Below are positions 34,119-39,317 of a stretch of DNA of 39,317 bases, one piece after another. Made by a program: the position numbers and the translations under genes. Within the stretch, counting starts at the first letter, position 1. Each line of letters opens with the position of its first letter. Under the pieces are notes generated by a model. It worked only from the letters and a program-made list of their open reading frames with translations. It had not been told where the DNA came from and did not search any database. The stretch is from CAYUJH01 sp964394585 (GTDB taxonomy: Bacteria; Bacteroidota; Bacteroidia; Cytophagales; Flammeovirgaceae), in assembly GCA_964394585.1 (NCBI GenBank), contig CAYMYI010000029.1:1-39317 (forward strand). Direction: 5' to 3'.

Positions 34119-35255
34119 ATGTCAAACGTATTTAAAGTATATCCACTTTTTGAGGTAACGCCCGTGCGGGCAAAAGGCTGCTATGTGTACGACGAGCACG
34201 GCAACAGTTACTTAGATCTATACGGAGGCCATGCCGTGATTTCCATCGGCCATTCGCACCCACACTATGTGAGCAAAATAAGCCAGCAGTTAGCTAATAT
34301 CGGTTTTTACTCAAATGCCATACAAAACCCCTTGCAAGAAACTTTGGCTCGGCAACTTGCAGAAACCTCAGGGTACCCGGAATATACGCTTTTTATGTGT
34401 AGTTCGGGAGCGGAAGCTAACGAAAACGCCTTAAAATTAGCGTCGTTTCAAACCGGCAAGAAAAAGGTAGTTGCCTTTCGGCATGGGTTTCATGGGCGAA
34501 CTGCCGGCGCCGTTGCCATTACCGATAACCCTAACATTGTAGCTCCGGTAAACTTGCAAGAACACGTAGTTTTTTGCGAGTTCGAAAATAGAACACAAGT
34601 GGAAGAGGCTGTAGCTCAAGGCGATGTCTGTGCGATTATTGTGGAGAGTATCCAAGGTGTAGGGGGACTTTTTACGCCCTCTGATGCTTTTTTGCAATTT
34701 TTAGCTCAGCTTTGCCAACGCAAAAATATTTGTCTAATCGCTGATGAAGTGCAATCGGGCTTTGGCAGAACAGGCGATTTTTTTGCCCACCAGCGGAGTG
34801 GTGTTGTTCCCGATCTTATCACACTTGCCAAAGGGATGGGCAATGGTTTTCCGGTAGGAGGGGTGCTGATTCACCCCAAGTTTGAGGCACGCTATGGCAT
34901 GTTGGGAACTACTTTTGGGGGTAATCACTTGGCATGTGCGGCTTCTTTGGCGGTACTTGAAGTAATGGAAGCCGAAAAATTGCTGCAAAATGCTAAGAAG
35001 ATGGGCGCTTACCTAGCAGAAGCTCTACTGCAAATACCACAGGTGCAAGCGGTGCGTGGGCGTGGACTCATGATGGGTGCTGTATTGCCTTTTGCGGTGA
35101 AAGAGTTGCGCCAGCGTTTGCTCTACAAGCACCGTATTTTTACTGGTTCTGCCGCCGACCCTACCGTATTGCGGCTGCTGCCTCCATTGAGCGTAACACA
35201 GAAAGAATTAGACGTGTTTTTAGAAGCTTTACAAGCGGAATTAGTAACGGAATAA
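34119..35255 (+). CDS. argD: class III aminotransferase, acetylornithine-type
   Basis: A 378-residue PLP enzyme of the ornithine/acetylornithine aminotransferase family. The PLP lysine is Lys238 in LAKGMGNGFPVGG, and DEVQ (209-212) holds the Asp that binds the pyridine nitrogen. SSGAEANENALKLA binds the phosphate, and FHGRTAG is also typical. It most likely converts an N-acylornithine (acetyl or succinyl) and 2-oxoglutarate in arginine synthesis. No other arginine genes are nearby, so it may be an isolated copy or a related aminotransferase. Length is normal for ArgD. Confidence 0.85.
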   Translation: MSNVFKVYPLFEVTPVRAKGCYVYDEHGNSYLDLYGGHAVISIGHSHPHYVSKISQQLANIGFYSNAIQNPLQETLARQLAETSGYPEYTLFMCSSGAEANENALKLASFQTGKKKVVAFRHGFHGRTAGAVAITDNPNIVAPVNLQEHVVFCEFENRTQVEEAVAQGDVCAIIVESIQGVGGLFTPSDAFLQFLAQLCQRKNICLIADEVQSGFGRTGDFFAHQRSGVVPDLITLAKGMGNGFPVGGVLIHPKFEARYGMLGTTFGGNHLACAASLAVLEVMEAEKLLQNAKKMGAYLAEALLQIPQVQAVRGRGLMMGAVLPFAVKELRQRLLYKHRIFTGSAADPTVLRLLPPLSVTQKELDVFLEALQAELVTE

Positions 35256-35264
35256 ATAGCAAGA

Positions 35265-35301
35265 GCCCTCTACAAAGTGCTAAAATAGCATTGCAGAGGG
35301 C
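35265..35301. terminator. hairpin between convergent argD and tonB genes
   Basis: GCCCTCT (35265-35271) pairs with AGAGGGC (35295-35301), and an inner 7-bp stem closes on AAA after a small internal loop. There is no T-tract on either side, so the terminator role is inferred from position. Confidence 0.45.
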
Positions 35302-35325
35302 GTTACACATTTGGAAGATTACTTG

Positions 35326-36171
35326 CTACAAGTCATTTATCTTGAAGTGGATAGGAATAACAATAGACTGTTTTACGTTCCTACCTCTCTGTTTTGCCGG
35401 CACCCATTTGGGAGCATTTTTAAGTACACGGATAGCTTCTTCATCACAGCCCGAGCCAATTCCTCGCGCAATTTTTAGTTCTGTAATATTTCCGTTTTTA
35501 TCTACGATGAAGTTGATGTACACTTTCCCTTGTACACTACTTTTCAGTGCTCGAGAAGGATATTTCAATTCATCCTGAACGTATGCGTAGAAAGCTTCGT
35601 ATCCTCCCTCTGGTACAGCGGGTTCTTCTACAATAAGGTACACCTCTTCTTCTTCCTCTTCTTCAATTTCAATTCCTTCGGCTTCTGTCGGAAGGTTTTC
35701 TTCCACTGCCATTTCTTCGTCGAATTCGGTGTCAAACGTGATGTTCAATTCCTCTATTTCTACGGCATCATCCACCTCGATAATTTCTGCTCCTCGTATT
35801 TCCTGTTGTTCTGGTGGCGGTGGGGGCGGTTGTTCAGTAACTGGAACATCCTGCATTTCTTCAAAAACATCTTGGTTTTCGCTAGTAAGTTCTACTAAAC
35901 TGTCGTTGGGAGTGCTGGGGAATTCCATCATTGCCAACGCAATGCCTATACTGAGGGCAAGGCTTACATTGCGAATTGCACCTGAATATTGATGTATATC
36001 AACATCATGATATTTTTTTGTTGCTAAAAGTGTATGCTTGGGATCAGTACTTTTTGTTTTCTGTCCTCGGTGTGTGAGTAAAAAGCGAAGCGTTCCTATA
36101 ATGGTAAGCAACATAGCCAAAAAAGCGAGCGCTGTACCAAATATGCCTAGGTGAGCAAGTAAATTTTCCAT
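35326..36171 (-). CDS. TonB family energy transducer
   Basis: A 281-residue protein. From MENLLAHLGIF it has a first hydrophobic helix (about 8-30), a basic loop (LTHRGQKTKS) and a second hydrophobic segment (about 67-83) that matches the usual TonB anchor (RNVSLALSIGIALAM). Next come a PPPPPPEQQ linker and a very acidic stretch ending in EEEEEEE (about 115-190). The TonB C-terminal domain (about 205-280) reads YPSRALKSSVQGKVYINFIVDKNG, then NAPKWVPAKQRG, and is complete. It should transmit the proton-motive force to outer-membrane receptors. No ExbB or ExbD genes are adjacent. Confidence 0.9.
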   Translation of the reverse strand: MENLLAHLGIFGTALAFLAMLLTIIGTLRFLLTHRGQKTKSTDPKHTLLATKKYHDVDIHQYSGAIRNVSLALSIGIALAMMEFPSTPNDSLVELTSENQDVFEEMQDVPVTEQPPPPPPEQQEIRGAEIIEVDDAVEIEELNITFDTEFDEEMAVEENLPTEAEGIEIEEEEEEEVYLIVEEPAVPEGGYEAFYAYVQDELKYPSRALKSSVQGKVYINFIVDKNGNITELKIARGIGSGCDEEAIRVLKNAPKWVPAKQRGRNVKQSIVIPIHFKINDL

Positions 36172-36405
36172 GACTGTGTTATTTATCAGTAAAAAAATCT
36201 CAACAGAGAGCATACACAATCCATATAAACCGGTTTCGAAGTTGTATGAGTGAATTATCTCTATATGATTATTATCTAATACTAACTTACACAGATCGTT
36301 ATGTAATATTGATGAGTTAAATCATCCCTAAAAGATGTTTTATATTACTATTCTGCATTTTGTATTTTCGTGCAATCAAAATGTTGCCTTAACCTACAGT
36401 GTCTT

Positions 36406-37638
36406 ATGAATCCGAATCCGATTATTTTATCCATCCCGATTTTCTTTTTGCTCATTTTTATTGAGCTGATTTACGGGCGCATTAAACACCAACAGTACTA
36501 CCGCCTCAGCGATGCTTTTGCCAATATTAGCTGTGGAATTACCGAGCAACTTACCGGGCTTTTCGCCAAGGTGTTCACCGTAGCAGCTTACCACGTTGCA
36601 TGGACTTACTTCCGCATGTTCGAATTGCAAGATGCTTGGTATTGGATTGTCCTCTGTTTTATTGGGCAAGATTTCTTGTACTATTGGGCGCATAGAGTAA
36701 GCCACGAAGTGAACCTGTTCTGGACAGGTCATTCCGTACACCACCAAAGCGAAGAGTACAACCTCTCGGTAGCATTGCGGCAAGGCGCGTTGCAAAAAGT
36801 GTGGACTTTCTATTTCTACATTCCATTGGCGGTACTTGGTTTTAAAACAGAGTGGTTTCTACTTGCCGGCGCAATCAACTTGCTGTATCAGTTCTGGATA
36901 CACACCGAAGCGATTGACAAACTCCCTAAACCTATTGAATGGCTTTTCAATACACCTTCGCACCATCGTGTACACCACGGCCGCAACCCGAAGTACATCG
37001 ATAAAAACCACGGTGGCACTTTCATTATTTGGGATCGGATGTTTGGAACATTCCAGCGCGAGGAAGAACGCCCAGTGTATGGCGTTACGACTCCCATTAA
37101 TACGTGGAACCCTATCTATGCCCACGTTGTCCCGTTCAAAAACTTATGGAACGATTTAAAAACGGTGAAGGGCTTTCAAAATAAAATGAAGGTATTGTTT
37201 TATAAACCCGGATGGCTCCCCGCCGAAAATGGGGGCTATCGCACACCGCCTGAAGTATCGCGCAATACGCACCAAAAATACGATTTATCGGTGCCGTTAG
37301 GCTTAAACTACTACCTACTGTTACAATATGCCATTACACTAGGAGGTACGGCGGTATTCATGTTTAATACCGGAAAGTTACCGTTTGCCATTCAGGCAGC
37401 TACCGTAGCTTATATATTATTGAGTGTAGCCATCCAAGGAGGCATGTTTGATGCCAAGCGTTGGGCGTTTTATGCGGAGTATCTTCGCCTAGGTATTGCG
37501 CCTATCTTACTATTTGTAATGTTACAGACCTTACCCCTTGCTTTGCCTATTACTTTAGGGATGGCGGTATTCTCGTTAGTATCTGCCGGTTGGGTAACTC
37601 GGTATTATAAAACCATTACCACTGCAAAAACCGTATAA
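36406..37638 (+). CDS. sterol desaturase/fatty acid hydroxylase family membrane protein (AGMO-like)
   Basis: A 410-residue integral membrane protein with a diiron site built from histidine boxes: AHRVSH (His96, His100), HSVHH (His109, His112, His113) and SHHRVHH (His186, His187, His190, His191). The sequence around the second box (SEEYNLSVALRQGALQ) resembles alkylglycerol monooxygenase. It probably uses O2 to hydroxylate a lipid carbon. A C-terminal part with about four more helices (300-400) follows the catalytic domain; it also occurs in the animal enzyme. The ATG at 36406 is preferred to a GTG 36 bp upstream. It follows a 234-bp spacer after the divergent tonB gene. Confidence 0.85.
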   Translation: MNPNPIILSIPIFFLLIFIELIYGRIKHQQYYRLSDAFANISCGITEQLTGLFAKVFTVAAYHVAWTYFRMFELQDAWYWIVLCFIGQDFLYYWAHRVSHEVNLFWTGHSVHHQSEEYNLSVALRQGALQKVWTFYFYIPLAVLGFKTEWFLLAGAINLLYQFWIHTEAIDKLPKPIEWLFNTPSHHRVHHGRNPKYIDKNHGGTFIIWDRMFGTFQREEERPVYGVTTPINTWNPIYAHVVPFKNLWNDLKTVKGFQNKMKVLFYKPGWLPAENGGYRTPPEVSRNTHQKYDLSVPLGLNYYLLLQYAITLGGTAVFMFNTGKLPFAIQAATVAYILLSVAIQGGMFDAKRWAFYAEYLRLGIAPILLFVMLQTLPLALPITLGMAVFSLVSAGWVTRYYKTITTAKTV

Positions 37639-37690
37639 AACTCTTCAGGTACAATAACTCAATCAGATTATACACTTATGCGCGGCGCTT

Positions 37691-37698
37691 TAATTTTG
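37691..37698 (+). promoter_or_regulatory. promoter -7 element for the LOG-family gene
   Basis: TAATTTTG matches TAnnTTTG and lies only 7 bp before the ATG at 37706. No TTG is seen at the expected -33 position. The gene could therefore be transcribed with almost no leader. Confidence 0.5.
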
Positions 37699-37705
37699 GA
37701 AAATC

Positions 37706-38431
37706 ATGGAAGCTCACGACCTAAACGAAGAAGAAAACAAAATTATCAACGCGTTTAAAGAGCGCGATTGGAACGAAATTAAAAGTGCAAACTCTTGGGT
37801 AATTTTTAAAGTGATGGCAGAGTTTGTAGAAGGCTTTGAAAAACTTGCCAAAATTGGGCCATGCGTCTCTATATTCGGTTCAGCCCGTACCAAGCCCGGC
37901 CATGTGTACTACCAAGCTGCCGAGGAAATTGCCAGCCGATTGGTGCAACACGGGTATGGTGTAATTACCGGTGGCGGCCCTGGGATCATGGAAGCCGGTA
38001 ATAAGGGAGCGCATCGCGAAAAAGGAAAATCGGTTGGGCTTAACATTGAACTTCCTTTTGAACAGCACAATAATATCTATATAGACCAAGATAAGCTCAT
38101 CAACTTCGACTACTTTTTTGTAAGAAAGGTAATGTTTGTAAAATATTCTCAAGGGTTTATTGTAATGCCCGGTGGGTTAGGTACACTCGACGAACTCTTT
38201 GAAGCCTACACGCTCATTCAAACTAAAAAAATTGGTAGGTTTCCCATTGTGCTGTTTGGTCGGGACTTCTGGCAAGGGCTCATCGATTGGATTAAAACTG
38301 TAGTGCTAGAACGCGAGCGTAATATCAACGAAGAAGACCTTAACCTGATAACGATTGTGGATACTCCAGAAGAAGCCGTACAGACTATTGACGACTTCTA
38401 CGGGAAATATCTTCTTTCTCCTAACTTTTAA
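37706..38431 (+). CDS. LOG family protein (TIGR00730-type Rossmann fold)
   Basis: A 241-residue soluble protein of the LOG/lysine-decarboxylase-like family. Two signature motifs are clear: TGGGPGIMEAGNKGA (about 88-102) and MPGGLGTLDELFEA (154-167). Characterised members hydrolyse nucleoside 5'-monophosphates to the free base and ribose 5-phosphate; plant LOG makes active cytokinin. In bacteria the usual role is nucleotide salvage or phosphoribohydrolase activity. The N-terminal 50 residues form a charged helix-rich extension (ENKIINAFKERDWNEIKS). A strong terminator lies 22 bp downstream. Confidence 0.9.
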   Translation: MEAHDLNEEENKIINAFKERDWNEIKSANSWVIFKVMAEFVEGFEKLAKIGPCVSIFGSARTKPGHVYYQAAEEIASRLVQHGYGVITGGGPGIMEAGNKGAHREKGKSVGLNIELPFEQHNNIYIDQDKLINFDYFFVRKVMFVKYSQGFIVMPGGLGTLDELFEAYTLIQTKKIGRFPIVLFGRDFWQGLIDWIKTVVLERERNINEEDLNLITIVDTPEEAVQTIDDFYGKYLLSPNF

Positions 38432-38453
38432 GAAGACATTCTTTTTTGTAGGG

Positions 38454-38485
38454 AAAACGTTATCTTTTAAAAAGGATAACGTTTT
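38454..38485 (+). terminator. intrinsic terminator of the LOG-family gene
   Basis: A perfect 11-bp stem (AAAACGTTATC at 38454-38464 with 38475-38485), followed by three more T to give a T7 tract. Confidence 0.92.
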
Positions 38486-38537
38486 TTTATGTCCGTACAG
38501 CAACGCTGGGCAAACACTCCTCATACCAAAAATCAAC

Positions 38538-39317
38538 GTGAAGAACTTCCAAAATATCATATTATTTATTGCGCTCATCGCTCTTTTGGCTTACAATATT
38601 TGGGATAAACTAGAAGAACGAAAGGAGCTGAACATTGCCTACGAGGCAGAAAAAGAATTGCTGAATATTTCACTGCCCGATGCGATTGATTTTTGCGGAG
38701 AACCCGTGCCTTTGAAAGAGCCTGACATCCGCGAGCACCTCGACGAAGAACTACACCAAACCATACAAGCTCGTTTTGGAGTGCAATTAATCATGAAAAG
38801 AGCAAACCGATGGTTTCCCCAAATTGAACCAATTTTAGAACAAGAAGGCATCCCTAACGACTTTAAATATCTCGCAATTATTGAAAGTGCCCTCAGTAAC
38901 AAGGTCTCTCCGGCAGGCGCCGTGGGGTTTTGGCAAATCATGACATCTACTGCTCTTGAGTTTGGCTTAGAAGTCAATGAAGAAGTCGACGAACGCTACG
39001 ACCCGATCAAAGCAACCCGAGCGGCTTGTAAATACTTACGGCAGGCACACAGCGTATTTAATGATTGGACGTTGGTGGCGGCTTCATACAACCGGGGGAT
39101 TACCGGCATTCAGCGTGCGCTCGAAGACCAAGAAGTGCGTTCTTATTACGATTTGTACCTCAACCAAGAAACTGCCGAGTACGTCTATCGGCTATTAGCC
39201 TTTAAAGAAGTGTTCACTCACCCCGATGAGTATAAGCTCACAGTGCCCAAACGAAACCTATATTACCCCGAGGCAGAGGAATATGTAGAAGTTACCTCTG
39301 ATATTACCGATTTAGTT
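38538..39317 (+). CDS. membrane-bound lytic transglycosylase, MltD-like (cut by window edge)
   Basis: The frame is open to the window end, giving 260 residues. The only sensible start is the GTG at 38538; it gives MKNFQNIILFIALIALLAYN, a hydrophobic anchor, then a charged helix. The SLT domain begins near residue 70. Catalytic Glu116 lies in AIIESALSNKVSPAGAVGFWQIM, the GxxQxM-type motif follows, and AASYNRG is near residue 186. This enzyme cleaves the MurNAc-GlcNAc bond to form anhydroMurNAc. MltD relatives carry LysM repeats at the C-terminus, which would lie outside this window. Starting 53 bp after the LOG terminator, it should have its own promoter. Confidence 0.88.
   Translation, partial: MKNFQNIILFIALIALLAYNIWDKLEERKELNIAYEAEKELLNISLPDAIDFCGEPVPLKEPDIREHLDEELHQTIQARFGVQLIMKRANRWFPQIEPILEQEGIPNDFKYLAIIESALSNKVSPAGAVGFWQIMTSTALEFGLEVNEEVDERYDPIKATRAACKYLRQAHSVFNDWTLVAASYNRGITGIQRALEDQEVRSYYDLYLNQETAEYVYRLLAFKEVFTHPDEYKLTVPKRNLYYPEAEEYVEVTSDITDLV

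Noticed and set aside
35640..35680. Simple TTC/CTT repeat as a microsatellite
   Set aside because: It encodes the Glu run of the TonB acidic linker and needs no separate explanation.
1..39317. CRISPR array, phage genes, transposase or rRNA
   Set aside because: No regularly spaced repeats, phage structural motifs, DDE transposase motifs or rRNA segments were seen.

Overview
This window looks like chromosomal DNA from a member of the Bacteroidota, most likely of the Cytophagales type; I infer this from gene content and cannot place it more finely. The evidence is a one-chain SecDF, a four-helix cytochrome oxidase subunit II, a DUF983 gene beside the oxidase, a TonB with an acidic/proline linker, lipoprotein FKBPs, and promoters matching TTG-N19/20-TAnnTTTG. 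Start codons generally lack Shine-Dalgarno sequences. A run of 10 N at 6487-6496 marks an assembly gap. Most of the window is ordinary, tightly packed core and accessory chromosome. I found no phage, transposase, CRISPR array or rRNA.

Layout. 1-1.75 kb: three unrelated plus-strand genes (hydrolase fragment, DUF1287 protein, VOC protein) with cassette-like spacing. 1.8-7.0 kb, minus: an AraC regulator followed by cytochrome c oxidase subunits II and I, a DUF983 protein and a DUF3050 protein. 7.1-9.75 kb, minus: NrnA-like DHH phosphoesterase and two FKBP-type isomerase lipoproteins, ending in a strong terminator. 9.9-11.3 kb, plus: uridine kinase overlapping a TrkA-type K+ transport regulator. 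11.3-14.5 kb, minus: SecDF. 14.6-15.7 kb: two divergent genes of unknown function, each with a clear Bacteroidota promoter. 15.8-17.2 kb, plus: low-molecular-weight phosphatase overlapping an N-acetylmuramoyl-L-alanine amidase, converging on a START-like protein.

17.7-20.0 kb: a tRNA with anticodon CAT, two hairpin terminators, an A+T-rich flavin amine oxidase lipoprotein and a 630-bp stretch without genes; this looks like an insertion beside a tRNA. 20.0-25.0 kb: an FAD oxidoreductase converging, with a 68-bp coding overlap, on two tandem SpoIIE-type serine phosphatases that have different sensor halves. 25.1-27.5 kb: a malic enzyme-phosphotransacetylase fusion. 27.5-31.3 kb: an ICMT-like membrane methyltransferase, a DUF427 protein, a coiled-coil SPOR protein, a PhoD-like phosphatase and a GreA-like protein. 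31.3-34.0 kb, minus: LysM protein, SurE and an exported unknown. 34.1-39.3 kb: ArgD-type aminotransferase, TonB, AGMO-like sterol desaturase, LOG-family protein and the start of an MltD-like lytic transglycosylase.

Common themes are the cell envelope (amidase, LysM, SPOR, transglycosylase, SecDF, TonB, FKBPs), aerobic respiration, and signalling by protein phosphatases. I do not see a clearly new multi-gene system. The most unusual items are the paired SpoIIE phosphatases without visible partners, the tRNA-adjacent A+T-rich insertion, the oxidase cluster without subunit III, the FKBP with a degenerate first domain, and promoters placed almost on top of start codons.
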